Shown piece after piece: positions 1 through 9,995 of a stretch of 64,000 nucleotides of DNA. Position numbers and translations under genes: made by a program. Within the stretch, counting starts at the first letter, position 1. The number at the start of each line of letters is the position of its first letter. The DNA is from Ectothiorhodospiraceae bacterium. GTDB taxonomy: Bacteria; Pseudomonadota; Gammaproteobacteria; Nitrococcales; Aquisalimonadaceae. Under the pieces are notes generated by a model. The model worked only from the letters and a program-made list of their open reading frames with translations, did not search any database and had not been told where the DNA came from. The DNA lies in NCBI GenBank assembly GCA_020831885.1, contig JAFIFU010000004.1:62001-126000 (forward strand), given 5' to 3'.

Positions 1-820
1 ACAGAATGCGACAACCACGCCGACACCCGCAGCGCTCAAGACGAGAAGCACCGTTTTCAGATATGTCACATTGAAACCGAGGCAGGCGGCGTCGCCTTCT
101 CCGAGCAGCAGCGCATTCAACGGCCTCAACAGGAAGGGCACCGACGCCAGCAACACGAACAGGACGCAGACAGCAACAATGACCTGCGGCCAGCCTGCGC
201 CCGCAAGGCTGCCCAGGGTCCAGATCGTGAAATTGCGTAGCTGATCGTCTGTTGCAACGTAGACCAGCATGCCGATGCCGGCTCCCGCCAGCGCGTTCAC
301 CGCAATCCCGGCAAGGAGAAGATGACTGGCATCCGCGTGGCCGCCGTGGCTGGCAAGCCGGAGTACCAGCAACATCGAGACCATGGCGCCGGCGAAAGCG
401 AGGAGCGGCACGAACCAGACCCCCAGCGTGCCCGCGGCGCCCGGGAACAGCGCGGCACCGAGAATCATTCCGACAGCCGCCGCCAGCGCCGCCCCGGCGG
501 AACTGCCGATGAGCCCGGGATCCGCAAGGGGGTTCCGGAACAGGGTCTGCATCATGGCACCGGCAAGCCCCAGGATGGCACCGGCAATCAGCGCCAGGAT
601 CACGCGGGGAAGCCGTATCTCGGTCAGTACCGCATAATGGAACGGATCGATACCCGATCCGCCACCCACCGCCTGTCTCAGCACATCCACCACATCTCGC
701 AGCGGTATTTCCACCGCACCCTGGCCCAGCGCAGCCAGCGGAACCAGGACAACGGCAACCCCCAGCAGGGCAAGCACGACCCCGTTGGCCGTGCCCACGC
801 TTCGCATGTCCAGGCTCATG
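1..820 (-). CDS. hmuU: Hemin/iron ABC transporter permease (FecCD/HmuU family), C-terminus runs off the left edge
   Basis: Minus-strand translation from ATG at 820: MSLDMRSVGTANGVVLALLGVAVVLVPLAALGQGAVEIPLRDVVDVL...LTEIRLPRVILALIAGAILGLAGAMMQTLFRNPLADPGLIGSSAGAALAA, typical FecCD; directly downstream of hmuT-like gene. Confidence 0.85.
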
Positions 821-1646
821 ACGACACATCATCCAAGGACCGGCGGATCGCACGGATACAGGCAGGGGTACTCAGGCTCATGCCTCCGCTGATGCAATGG
901 CCTTCAACCACCTGCCATCGTTGCTCGCGCGCCGCCGGAGTGTGGCGAATGCCAGGCAGATCGAGTATCACCGGCTGACCATCATCTCGCTTTGCGTCAG
1001 CCAGCATCAGGATCAGTTCCGGAGCGCTTCGCATGATGGCCTCCGGCCCCAGCAGTTGATAACCGGAATGCTCGGTAACATTCACGCCTCCGGCCAGTGA
1101 GATCATTTTCGCCACCGTGGTGTCCTTTCCTGCAACAAGCAACGGACGCCCACCTCCTCCGAGCACGAACATGGCCCTGCGGGGCGCGGGGGGCGGCATC
1201 TCCGAGATGGCGTTCAACTCCTCGACGAACCGTCGGGCCAGCGCTTCGCCCGCCTCGCGCCGCCCCAAGCCCTCTGCGACCTCCACAACGCGCCGGGGAA
1301 CCTCATCCAGCGCCCAGTCACCGGGAAAGGAAACCACAGACACGCCAACGCCTTCCAACTGCCGTAGCATCTCCGGCGAGGCCCGGTCTTCCATGACCCA
1401 CACCGTCGTCGGCCGAAACGAGAGCACGCCCTCGGCTGACGTCTGCCTTGGTCCGCGTAGGCGGGGTAAACCAGCGGCCCCCGGTATATGGTCCACGTAG
1501 CCATGCAGGCCCACCACCTGATCGTCGGCACCAAGCTCGAACACGATCTCGGTCAACTGGTGACCGATGATCACCAGGCGCTCTTCCCCGGCGGACACGG
1601 TGACCGAGCCCATCGCCGCAACGATGAAAAGCCAGAATCGCATCAT
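816..1646 (-). CDS. hmuT: Hemin ABC transporter substrate-binding protein
   Basis: MMRFWLFIVAAMGSVTVSAGEERLVIIGHQLTEIVFELGADDQVVGL...; signal peptide plus periplasmic binding protein pattern; overlaps neighbours by ATGA-type junctions. Confidence 0.85.
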   Translation of the reverse strand: MMRFWLFIVAAMGSVTVSAGEERLVIIGHQLTEIVFELGADDQVVGLHGYVDHIPGAAGLPRLRGPRQTSAEGVLSFRPTTVWVMEDRASPEMLRQLEGVGVSVVSFPGDWALDEVPRRVVEVAEGLGRREAGEALARRFVEELNAISEMPPPAPRRAMFVLGGGGRPLLVAGKDTTVAKMISLAGGVNVTEHSGYQLLGPEAIMRSAPELILMLADAKRDDGQPVILDLPGIRHTPAAREQRWQVVEGHCISGGMSLSTPACIRAIRRSLDDVSS

Positions 1647-2521
1647 GCCTCCCCCATATCCGCGCGAACGGGCCTGAAGCCGACCCAACTGCTGTCGGTC
1701 CCGGAACACACGCCGTCGCCCCAGGCGCCCGACTCGCCCCAGGCAGCGAGCCGCAAGTGCATCTTGAAAGCCGGGTGCTGTACATGCAGCACATGCCGGT
1801 CGTCAGTACGAAGTCGCTTGGGTCGGCAGGTCACGTCCAGCGCCAGGTCCGGACGCCGGAACCGGAAATGGATTGGCACCCGCTGCCCCTGCCATCGCTC
1901 AAGTGCGGCGTCAGGGCGCGGCGCAGGCGTGGAGAGCGGGCCATGAAACCGCGGTCGCGGTTTTTCCCTGCCGTGTGATGCGCCCGTCGGTCGCCATATC
2001 CGCTGCTGATCCCGCGCACGCCAACGTTCGGCAAGCGCCCGGAGCCCGGCTTCATGGCGCTTGTAGAGCACCAGCAACTTGCAGATCCCGTTGCCTTCGG
2101 CGTCGTACAACTGCAAGTGGCGCTCCCGGCCATGCGGACCCATGGGGTCAATCAAGGTATACAGGGAATCCACCGCAGCCATCCGCACCCGGAAACCCAC
2201 CTCAGCAGCAGACAACTCCAGCCAGTCCCCCTTGCACTGGCAGTGCAGATCCTTTGCGATGGCCAACGCCACCCCGGCATGGTGGGGCACGGCAATCAGC
2301 AACTTGCCCAGTCCCGCGGCATCAACAAGAATTTCCCGAACCGGGCCACTCAAGCGGGTAGCGCCATCCCCGCAGCGCGCGGCGACGAGGCTGGCTTCCG
2401 GCACGCCGAGACGGGCAGAGACCTGGGGTTGATGCAGGTGCTCCGCTGAGGCGGCCAGCGTTCTCCAGGCCGCCAGAATTGCATCCGGGTCTGAAAGGGG
2501 AATTGTGGTTTGCGTTCTCAC
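1643..2521 (-). CDS. hmuS: Hemin-degrading factor / heme utilisation protein (HemS/HmuS-like)
   Basis: ORF between TonB receptor and hmuT; motifs GRERHLQLYDAEGNGICKLLVLY; shorter (292 aa) than typical HemS. Confidence 0.7.
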   Translation of the reverse strand: MRTQTTIPLSDPDAILAAWRTLAASAEHLHQPQVSARLGVPEASLVAARCGDGATRLSGPVREILVDAAGLGKLLIAVPHHAGVALAIAKDLHCQCKGDWLELSAAEVGFRVRMAAVDSLYTLIDPMGPHGRERHLQLYDAEGNGICKLLVLYKRHEAGLRALAERWRARDQQRIWRPTGASHGREKPRPRFHGPLSTPAPRPDAALERWQGQRVPIHFRFRRPDLALDVTCRPKRLRTDDRHVLHVQHPAFKMHLRLAAWGESGAWGDGVCSGTDSSWVGFRPVRADMGEA

Positions 2522-2535
2522 GAGCGATTCCTCCG

Positions 2536-4434
2536 TTACCGGGTCCAGCGCATGCCGGCCCAGTAGTAGCGACCACCCGGGTCTGTCGTGATGGAGCGGG
2601 CCGCTGTATCCGGATCCGCGCGGTCAAGCAGGTTGTCGATGCCGGCAAACAGACTCCAGTGCGGCCCGGGGCGCCACTCTCCGAAAAGATCGAGACGGAT
2701 GTAGTTGCTGGAAACCGGCTCGCTGCCCGGACCCTCGGTGTTGTAGAACCCATGCAGCCTCAGCACGCGCAACTCGGTACGCCAATCGGAACCATGGGCG
2801 ACAGTGGCAAAGGAACCGGAATGACGGGTCCTCCCAGTCAGCCGATCGCCGCTGTCACCATCCCGGGCGTCCAGATAGTCGTAACGCGCCTCGACGCTGA
2901 ACCAGGGCGCAAACCGGTGCCGGGCCACCGCTTCAAGTCCGCGAAGGGTGGCGCGGTCGACGTTGCTGTATTGCAGCACGTTCAGTCCGTCACGGACCTC
3001 GCCGGTGGCTTGCGTGGTAATGAGATCGCGAACCCTGCTCTCGAACACGCCCACATCCACAGCGCTGCGGGCGCCCTGCCAACGCACACCGGCGTCCACC
3101 ATCCGTGCTCGCTCCGGCTCCAGATCCTCATTGCCGGTAATCAGTGAAGTTCCGCGCTGGAACGCAGTGAACTGCTCCAGGCCGGAAGGTGCTCTGAAGC
3201 CCGTACCGACGTTGCCACGGACTTGCCAGTCACCTGTCTGCCAGGTCGCACCCAGACGAGGATTCGTTGTGGAACCGAAATCGTTGTAGTGGTCATGTCG
3301 AACCCCCACGATCATGTTCACGGTGCGACTGGCCCGCCATTCCTTCTGCAGCATCAGATAGCGGTTGGTCCTGCGGGCCTCCTCCGTGTTGATGTTGATG
3401 TCAATCTCCTCCCGCAGCGCCCCCGCGCCAAACGTCAGCACATGCGCTTCGACCTGGTGGTGAATCAAGGCGTCAAGCTGATACAGCTTGAAATCGGTGG
3501 TTTCGGTGAGGTCAGGCTGTCGCCGCGAGGATCCGCTGGTGTCGGAGTAGCCCAATGCCAGGCTGTAGTCCGTCTGTGCTCCCAAGGAACCACCGAGACG
3601 GCCACCGACGAAATAGCGCTCTTCCTGTTCCAGCCCCTGATAGGTGCGGCCCGGTACCGGCCCTCTCGGGGCGGAATACCGGGTACCCTCGTCGTCCTGA
3701 TCCTGATACTCCAGATTGAGATCGAGCCAGTGGCCCCGGGGCAGGGCGAATCCGCCGCGATAGCCAAGAGCGAGCAACTGGTGCGCATTCAGGGCGTCCG
3801 CGGGCGTTTCATCGTCCGGCAGGGCCGCCCTGTCCCGATACTCGACGTTTATCCGGTGATCACTGCGCTCGGTCACGGTACCGATGGCGGCTGATGCAAT
3901 CGCGGTATCCCGACCGCCACCATCGGCGACCCCTGCCACACCGCGCACCTCCACCTCGCCGGATCTGGCGGCGCGCCGCGTGATGATATTGACCACACCG
4001 CCCAAGGCATCGGCGCCGTAGAGCGCCGACATGGGCCCGCGAATGATCTCGATACGTTCGATCTCGCTGACCGGGATGTTGGCGATGTTCTGTCCCCCGA
4101 AACGGCTCGCCCGCCGCTGACCATCGACCAGCACCAGCGTCTGATTCGACCCGAACCCGCGCAGCCGGACCGATTCCGAGCTTCCAGTCGAGGAAACCGC
4201 GGTGCCGGTCGCATACCTGAGCACTTCTGCGGCGGAGGCGCCGGGGTAACGTTCGATGACGCTGCGCTCGATCACCTGGACCGGGGCGATGACATCAACA
4301 ATGGGTTGTTCACGTCCTGCAGCGGTGACAACCAATGGGGGGAGTTCGTCCGTGTCTGCATCCGCAGCTCCCAGAAAACCGCACAGCCCCACAGCACACA
4401 GACAGCTTCCTAGTCCGCAACCTCGAGAAGACAT
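2536..4434 (-). CDS. TonB-dependent heme/siderophore outer-membrane receptor
   Basis: Plug domain (RLRGFGSNQTLVLVDGQRRASRFGGQNIANIPVSEIERIEIIRGPMSALYGADALGGVVNIITRR) and terminal beta-strand GGRYYWAGMRWTR; start MSSRGCGLGS at 4434. Confidence 0.9.
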   Translation of the reverse strand: MSSRGCGLGSCLCAVGLCGFLGAADADTDELPPLVVTAAGREQPIVDVIAPVQVIERSVIERYPGASAAEVLRYATGTAVSSTGSSESVRLRGFGSNQTLVLVDGQRRASRFGGQNIANIPVSEIERIEIIRGPMSALYGADALGGVVNIITRRAARSGEVEVRGVAGVADGGGRDTAIASAAIGTVTERSDHRINVEYRDRAALPDDETPADALNAHQLLALGYRGGFALPRGHWLDLNLEYQDQDDEGTRYSAPRGPVPGRTYQGLEQEERYFVGGRLGGSLGAQTDYSLALGYSDTSGSSRRQPDLTETTDFKLYQLDALIHHQVEAHVLTFGAGALREEIDININTEEARRTNRYLMLQKEWRASRTVNMIVGVRHDHYNDFGSTTNPRLGATWQTGDWQVRGNVGTGFRAPSGLEQFTAFQRGTSLITGNEDLEPERARMVDAGVRWQGARSAVDVGVFESRVRDLITTQATGEVRDGLNVLQYSNVDRATLRGLEAVARHRFAPWFSVEARYDYLDARDGDSGDRLTGRTRHSGSFATVAHGSDWRTELRVLRLHGFYNTEGPGSEPVSSNYIRLDLFGEWRPGPHWSLFAGIDNLLDRADPDTAARSITTDPGGRYYWAGMRWTR

Positions 4435-4567
4435 CGTGAATTTCTCCTGACAACAACGCATCGGCACCGCGCTCTTGGCCGACACCGACACACGCCAATG
4501 GCAACCCGCCACGTTCTGCGGCAGAACCGCACGACGCGCCGTGGCTATCGAAAAAACGGATCGCTGA

Positions 4568-4981
4568 TCAGACTGCCTGGAGAATGCCGGGAGGGTCCCT
4601 TGGACGGCCGGGCGGGTAATCGTTGGAGATGGAAGCGGGGATGAATGACCAGACCTCAAACACCGTGTGCGTGGCCGGCGTTCCGATGGCGGGAGCCGGC
4701 GCGGTGACGTTGCCGATCACGGAGACACAGCCGGGGCAGCGCTCGAATGAATCGCTCAACTCACGGGATTCATCTGTGACAACGTGGAAGCCGGTTGTCT
4801 GAATCTGCCCGGCAGATCCGGCGCAGGTCGGGCCGGTCAGGGCGAAAAGGGACTCACTTTGGGGGACGAAAACACAAGGGTAAGCGGGAACCAGCAGCGC
4901 GAGAACGACGAGCACCGATAACCATACCCGCCCTGATGGTCGGAGCGCTCCGGTATCACGCCGTCTTCCGTGAGGACTCAT
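4568..4981 (-). CDS. Small secreted/membrane protein, DUF2946-like
   Basis: MSPHGRRRDTGALRPSGRVWLSVLVVLALLVPAYPCVFVP...; N-terminal TM, upstream of TonB receptor in same orientation. Confidence 0.4.
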   Translation of the reverse strand: MSPHGRRRDTGALRPSGRVWLSVLVVLALLVPAYPCVFVPQSESLFALTGPTCAGSAGQIQTTGFHVVTDESRELSDSFERCPGCVSVIGNVTAPAPAIGTPATHTVFEVWSFIPASISNDYPPGRPRDPPGILQAV

Positions 4982-5373
4982 ATGCCGTAGCGTTACTTTC
5001 CATGGGTATAGCCAAGAGTCCCGGCGGCATCGCGGTCGAAGCCAGTAAGCCTTGACTGATAATGCGTGGGGCCCCAGTCCGGGATGGTGGTGAAACACCT
5101 CCCCACTGCAGGCGGCGGGTCATATGGAAAAAAGCTGGCCGCTCCCACGCCGACAAGCACTGGCCACGGGCCTCACATCTGCTTGGCCGGACTCCCTTTC
5201 GCAACGGTATGCCACATCATGCGGCACTCCGCTTGGCGATTCTGGAACAATATAGCATAACCTGATTTCAGGCCAAGAGTACCCGGCGGGAACACGGGCG
5301 GGCTGGGTTGCCCCCCACGACGGACCGCGACCGGCGGCGCTCCCTGCCGGCGATACCGGACTGAGGCGCCCGG

Positions 5374-5973
5374 TCAGCCAAGCGGCGCCAGCAACTCGGC
5401 GAAGAAACGCGGCAGCAGGCCCGGCTCCAGCCACAGCATGAACAGCACCCCCCAGGCACCGCCCCACAGGTGGGCGCTATGGTTGATGTTGTCGGTGCCC
5501 TGCCGCTGCGCCCAGACCGAGTATCCGATATAGCAGGCGGCGAAGATGATGGCCGGCACCGGGACGAAGAACACGAACAACAACGACCAGGGTTGCAGCA
5601 GGATGTAGGCGAACAGCACTGCCGACACCGCTCCCGAGGCGCCCAGGCTGCGGTAACGGGGATCCCGCCGGTGGCGGAAATGGGTGGGCAGCATGGCGAG
5701 CAGGACGCCCCCCAGGAAAAACAACAGGAAGCCGATGACGCCGATGTGGGGCACCAGCACCCGCTCCATGACCGTGCCGAAAAAGTACAGCGTCACCATG
5801 TTGAACAGCAGATGGGTGCCGTCCGCATGAATGAAGCCATGGCTGAGCAGGCGCCACCATTCGCCGCGGGCTACCGCGGGCGGCCAGTAGATCAGCGCAT
5901 CCAGCAGTCGTGGCTGCTGCCAGGCCACCACGGAGATCACGACAATGGTGGCAATGAGGCCGAGAGTGATCAT
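5374..5973 (-). CDS. Rhomboid family intramembrane serine protease
   Basis: MITLGLIATIVVISVV...GEWWRLLSHGFIHADGTHLLFNMVTLYFFG...LGASGAVSAVLFA (GxSG) ...SAHLWGGAWG. Confidence 0.9.
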   Translation of the reverse strand: MITLGLIATIVVISVVAWQQPRLLDALIYWPPAVARGEWWRLLSHGFIHADGTHLLFNMVTLYFFGTVMERVLVPHIGVIGFLLFFLGGVLLAMLPTHFRHRRDPRYRSLGASGAVSAVLFAYILLQPWSLLFVFFVPVPAIIFAACYIGYSVWAQRQGTDNINHSAHLWGGAWGVLFMLWLEPGLLPRFFAELLAPLG

Positions 5974-6111
5974 TGGGGTTCCCGGTGGTTTTACTTTGGC
6001 TTGCTGCCATCGACAGACGCCGGGGGCAGGCGTTCCCGACACCGCCCCCAGCCGGCCCATACGGTAACACTCCGGGCCGTTCCCGCACTGTGCGGCGCAT
6101 CACCGGAAGCA

Positions 6112-6900
6112 CTACTCCGGCCGGATATGGGCGGTGGCCTCGTCTTCCACGCGCTGCCAGATCTCCACGCCCATGGGGTTTTCCGACTCCTCCAGAATAT
6201 GCCCCACGAGCCCGATGGCCCGGGCCATCACCCCGAAGCCGCGCACGATCTTCCACGGGAAGCCGAATTCACAGCAGATGGCGCCGATGGCGCCGGTGGC
6301 GTTGATCGGCAACTGCTTGCCGGACACCCGTTCCGCCTCGGCCGCGATGCGCAGCATCAGGTCCACATAGGGGCCGGACATGCCGTTCTCGGCCGCGATC
6401 TCGAATAACCGCGGCGTGCGCGGATCCACCGGTTTGTGCAGCGGATGGCCGAGCCCCGGAATGATCTGACCGCGGGCGCGGAAGTCGGCCACCACGTCAG
6501 CGGCCAGGGCATCCAGGTCGGCATCGGCCGCTGGATCGGGCAGCGCCTCGTAGAGCATTTTGGACGCCCCTTCCATACTGCCCACGAACACCGTACCCAG
6601 ACCGCACAGACCCGCCGCCACCGCCGCCTGCAGCGATTCCGGCGCACCGGCGTAGGTAATGCGCGCCGCCAGGGCGGAGGGGGTGATCCCGTGCTCCACC
6701 AGGGTGATGATGATGGCGTTGAACACCCGGGACTGCTCCGGGGTCGGGGTCTGACCGGTGAGCTGCAGATAGGCCAGATCCCCCAGGTTCATGTGTCCCA
6801 GGATCTCGTTGGGCAGATCCTTGCCGCGCACTTCGATGCGGTCCCGGGTGCTCCAGGCGATGTCGGAGCGGATCGGTTTGTTCTGGCGTGGCATGGGCAT
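6112..6900 (-). CDS. Citryl-CoA lyase / citrate synthase-like protein
   Basis: SDIAWSTRDRIEVRGKDLPNEILGHMNLGDLAYLQLTGQTPTPEQSRVFNAIIITLVEHGITPSALAARITYAGAPESLQAAVAAGLCGLGTVFVGSMEGASKML...IPGLGHPLHK. Confidence 0.8.
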   Translation of the reverse strand: MPMPRQNKPIRSDIAWSTRDRIEVRGKDLPNEILGHMNLGDLAYLQLTGQTPTPEQSRVFNAIIITLVEHGITPSALAARITYAGAPESLQAAVAAGLCGLGTVFVGSMEGASKMLYEALPDPAADADLDALAADVVADFRARGQIIPGLGHPLHKPVDPRTPRLFEIAAENGMSGPYVDLMLRIAAEAERVSGKQLPINATGAIGAICCEFGFPWKIVRGFGVMARAIGLVGHILEESENPMGVEIWQRVEDEATAHIRPE

Positions 6901-6924
6901 GTCCCCTGTGTGGCGAATGGCGTC

Positions 6925-7383
6925 CTACTTCCGGATCTCGGCCCCCATCAGAAAGGAACCGCGCCCCGTTGCCAGACGCCGGCCTTCGGCGTCGAACACG
7001 TCGGCCGTGCCCACCGCCACCCTGCGGCCGGTCTTGATCATCTCGCAACGGGTCAGGATACGGCCCAGTCCGGTGGGCCGCAGAAAGCTCACATTCAGGT
7101 CCACGGTCAACGGCCCCACGTCCTGCTGGTAGGCGGCACGCACACCGGTCCCCAGCACCGTGTCGATCAGGACACAGTAAATACCGCCATGGACCATGCC
7201 GTAGGCCTGCAGCAGATTCTCGGTCACCGGCATGGACAGTTCGGCGCGACCGTCATCGGCCACCCACTCCACTTCCAGGCCAAGGTACCGCCGGAAAGGG
7301 TTGCCCTGCGTCCATCGGATTTCGTCCTCGGTGGTCCAGGCCATCTGCGCCTTGTCCTCCTGAATGGGTTGAGCGCCTGCCAC
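6925..7383 (-). CDS. PaaI-family (hotdog) thioesterase
   Basis: NPFRRYLGLEVEWVADDGRAELSMPVTENLLQAYGMVHGGIYCVLIDTVLGTGVRAA; hotdog fold HGG motif. Confidence 0.85.
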   Translation of the reverse strand: MAGAQPIQEDKAQMAWTTEDEIRWTQGNPFRRYLGLEVEWVADDGRAELSMPVTENLLQAYGMVHGGIYCVLIDTVLGTGVRAAYQQDVGPLTVDLNVSFLRPTGLGRILTRCEMIKTGRRVAVGTADVFDAEGRRLATGRGSFLMGAEIRK

Positions 7384-7430
7384 GCAGGCGCGTCCGACAC
7401 GCTCTATCAGCGTGTGCTGGAACTATATTC

Positions 7431-7452
7431 CGTTGACTGTATACGGTCAACG
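7431..7452. promoter_or_regulatory. Near-perfect 22-bp palindrome CGTTGACTGTATACGGTCAACG, candidate GntR operator
   Basis: Inverted repeat CGTTGAC..GTCAACG around GTATAC in the divergent intergenic region between thioesterase/citryl-CoA lyase genes (-) and gntR (+). Confidence 0.65.
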
Positions 7453-7513
7453 ATGTAGATTTCTGATACGCTCGCCAAAGTCGTGAAAAACCCGCACCAG
7501 GAGGGAAAACGGA

Positions 7514-8194
7514 ATGGCGAAAGTGTCCAGTTTCACGCCTGTGCGCCGGCGGTCGGTGGAAGAAGAAGTCTACCAGCGCATGCGCGAAGCGATACTCAAG
7601 GGCGAACTGGAGGGCGGTGAACGGTTGGTCCACGAAGACCTGGCCCGGCGTTTCGGCACCAGCCGCATCCCGGTGCGCGATGCGCTCAAGCGCCTGGTGG
7701 CCGATGGCCTGGTGGACGCTGACGAACGCGGCGTCTGCACCGTGAGCCACTGCGGAATCGAGGATGTGGAGGAAATCTACGCCCTGCGGGTGCTGCTGGA
7801 ATCCCATGCGGTGGCCAAGGCCGTGGAACAGATCAAGGACAACGAGCTGGCCGAGCTGGAGCGGCTGCAGGAGGAACTGGAGGAAGCGGCGGCCCGCGGC
7901 GATGACGAGGAGTACGTGGCGCTCAACCAGCAGTTTCACCGCCAGCTTTACGACATCGCCGACCAGCCGCGACTCAACCGGATGATCCATGGCCTGTGGC
8001 AGGGCATGCCGCCGCTGACGCCCATCGCCATCACCGAGCGGCTGGAGCAGTCCAACGAGGAACACCGCGCCATCATCAATGCCCTGCGCCGGCGCGATGC
8101 CGGGGCCGCGGCCGAGGCCATGAAGCAGCACATCGCGGCTGCCGGCGAGGCATTGAAGGACTACGTCTCCCGCAAGGGCAGGAAACTCAGATAA
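7514..8194 (+). CDS. GntR/FadR-subfamily transcriptional regulator
   Basis: RRSVEEEVYQRMREAILKGELEGGERLVHEDLARRFGTSRIPVRDALKRLVADGLVDADERGVCTVS; FCD domain follows. Confidence 0.93.
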   Translation: MAKVSSFTPVRRRSVEEEVYQRMREAILKGELEGGERLVHEDLARRFGTSRIPVRDALKRLVADGLVDADERGVCTVSHCGIEDVEEIYALRVLLESHAVAKAVEQIKDNELAELERLQEELEEAAARGDDEEYVALNQQFHRQLYDIADQPRLNRMIHGLWQGMPPLTPIAITERLEQSNEEHRAIINALRRRDAGAAAEAMKQHIAAAGEALKDYVSRKGRKLR

Positions 8195-8248
8195 GCCCCC
8201 TGGCACCGGACGGCCGGGCAGGCAGCAGACAAGCGAAGGAGACTCGGC

Positions 8249-9097
8249 GTGCAGACCTGGCTATTCGTCCCCGGCAACCAGCCTCACCGGATCCGCAAGG
8301 CGTTCGGCACCGATGCGGACCGCGTCATCGTGGACTGGGAGGACGCCGTTGCCCCGGAACACAAGGGCACGGCCCGTAACAGCACCGCGGAGGCATTACA
8401 GGCCCTGGGTTCTCCGGAACGCGTCGTGATCCGCATCAACCCGCCGGCCACGGAAGACCATGCCCTGGACCTGGACGCGGTGGCACGGATCCGCCCGGGG
8501 GCGGTCATGGTGGCGAAAACGGAACACCCGGACACCGCCGCGCAGGTTGCCGCGCAGGGTCTGCGTTGCATTCCGCTGATCGAATCCGCGCTGGGCGTGG
8601 AGCAGGCCTTCGCCATTGCCTCGGTGGGCGGCGTGGACGGTGTGGCCTTCGGCTGCGTGGACTACCTGGCGGACATCCACGCCGCCCACAGCCGCGACGC
8701 ACTGCAATTCGCCCGCGGACGGCTGGTGAACGCCGCCCGGGCCGCCGGGCTGGAACATGTGCTGGACGGCCCCGCCATCGACCTGGAGGACCAGACCGCC
8801 CTGGCAGAGGACGCACTGCTGGCCCGGGCCCTGGGCTTCAGCGGCAAACTGGCCATCCACCCGAAACAGATCACCGCGCTGCGGCAGCTCTTCCGCCCCT
8901 CCGACGCGGACGTGGCACGGGCCCGGGAGATCATCCGCGTGTACCGGGAGGGCCTGCGCCAGGGCAAGGGCGCCATTCGCCACGGCGAGCTGATGATCGA
9001 CGGCGCCGTGGCCAAGCAGGCGCAGCGCACGCTGGCCGCCGCCGGGCTTGCCGAACCGGCACAGGACGAAACGACCCATCAGACGGGATGTGAGTGA
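8249..9097 (+). CDS. HpcH/HpaI aldolase / CitE-like CoA lyase (citramalyl-/malyl-CoA lyase family)
   Basis: MQTWLFVPGNQPHRIRKAFGTDADRVIVDWEDAVAPEHKGTAR...GFSGKLAIHPKQI. Confidence 0.88.
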   Translation: MQTWLFVPGNQPHRIRKAFGTDADRVIVDWEDAVAPEHKGTARNSTAEALQALGSPERVVIRINPPATEDHALDLDAVARIRPGAVMVAKTEHPDTAAQVAAQGLRCIPLIESALGVEQAFAIASVGGVDGVAFGCVDYLADIHAAHSRDALQFARGRLVNAARAAGLEHVLDGPAIDLEDQTALAEDALLARALGFSGKLAIHPKQITALRQLFRPSDADVARAREIIRVYREGLRQGKGAIRHGELMIDGAVAKQAQRTLAAAGLAEPAQDETTHQTGCE

Positions 9098-9098
9098 C

Positions 9099-9950
9099 AT
9101 GAGCCAAACCGATGCCCGCCTGCAGGACTGGATCGGCCGCACCCGGGAACTGCACGACACACTGACACCGGTGCCGGCAAAGGCCATGGCCGCCACCCTG
9201 GACCTGATGCCCCTGGAAAAACGCGGGGCACTGCCGCCGCTGTGGCACTGGCTCTATTTCCTGCCCACCGCGCCCACCGCGGAACTGGGGGACGACGGAC
9301 ACCCCGCCAAGGGCGGTTTCCTGCCGCCGGTGCCGCTACCCCGCCGCATGTGGGCCGGCACCCGGGCCCGTTTCCACCAGCCGCTGCATCTGGAGGACCC
9401 GGTGCGCTGCACCTCCCGCATCGCCGACGTGGTGAGCAAGGAGGGCCGCAGCGGCGCACTGGTGATAGTCACCGTGGTGCATGAAATCCACGGCCCCCAG
9501 GGGCTGGCCATCACCGAGGAACAGGACCTGGTGTACCGGGAGGAGCCGAGGCCCGGCGCGAAACCGGTTCCGCCGGTTCCCGCCCCGGCGGAGCCCCAGT
9601 GGTCCCACGGGACAAGCGCCGGCCCCGTGCTCCTGTTCCGGTACTCCGCGCTCACCTTCAACGGTCACCGCATCCATTACGACCACCCCTATGCCACAGA
9701 GGTGGAGGGCTACCCGGGGCTGGTGGTACACGGCCCCCTGGTGCTGACCCTGCTGGTGGAGACGCTGCGCCAGGAGCACCCGGATGCCCGCATCCAGGGC
9801 CTGAGCATGCGCGCCCTGCGGCCGCTGTTCCACAACCGCCCGTTCCGCCTGCAGGGTTGCCTGTCAGAAGACGGCAGCCGGGCCACACTCTGGAGTCTGG
9901 ACGAGCACCACGCCGTGACCATGCAGGTGGATGTCACCCTGGCGCGATAA
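9099..9950 (+). CDS. FAS1-like dehydratase / mesaconyl-C4-CoA (itaconyl-CoA) hydratase-like protein
   Basis: MSQTDARLQDWIGRTRELHDTLTPVPAKAMAATLDL...PLPRRMWAGTRARFHQPLHLEDPV...LFRYSALTFNGHRIHYDHPYATEVEGYPGLVVHGPL. Confidence 0.85.
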   Translation: MSQTDARLQDWIGRTRELHDTLTPVPAKAMAATLDLMPLEKRGALPPLWHWLYFLPTAPTAELGDDGHPAKGGFLPPVPLPRRMWAGTRARFHQPLHLEDPVRCTSRIADVVSKEGRSGALVIVTVVHEIHGPQGLAITEEQDLVYREEPRPGAKPVPPVPAPAEPQWSHGTSAGPVLLFRYSALTFNGHRIHYDHPYATEVEGYPGLVVHGPLVLTLLVETLRQEHPDARIQGLSMRALRPLFHNRPFRLQGCLSEDGSRATLWSLDEHHAVTMQVDVTLAR

Positions 9951-9995
9951 CCCCCACACCGCGCCGGCCACCGGCGGCGCCGACGGAGGATTTGA

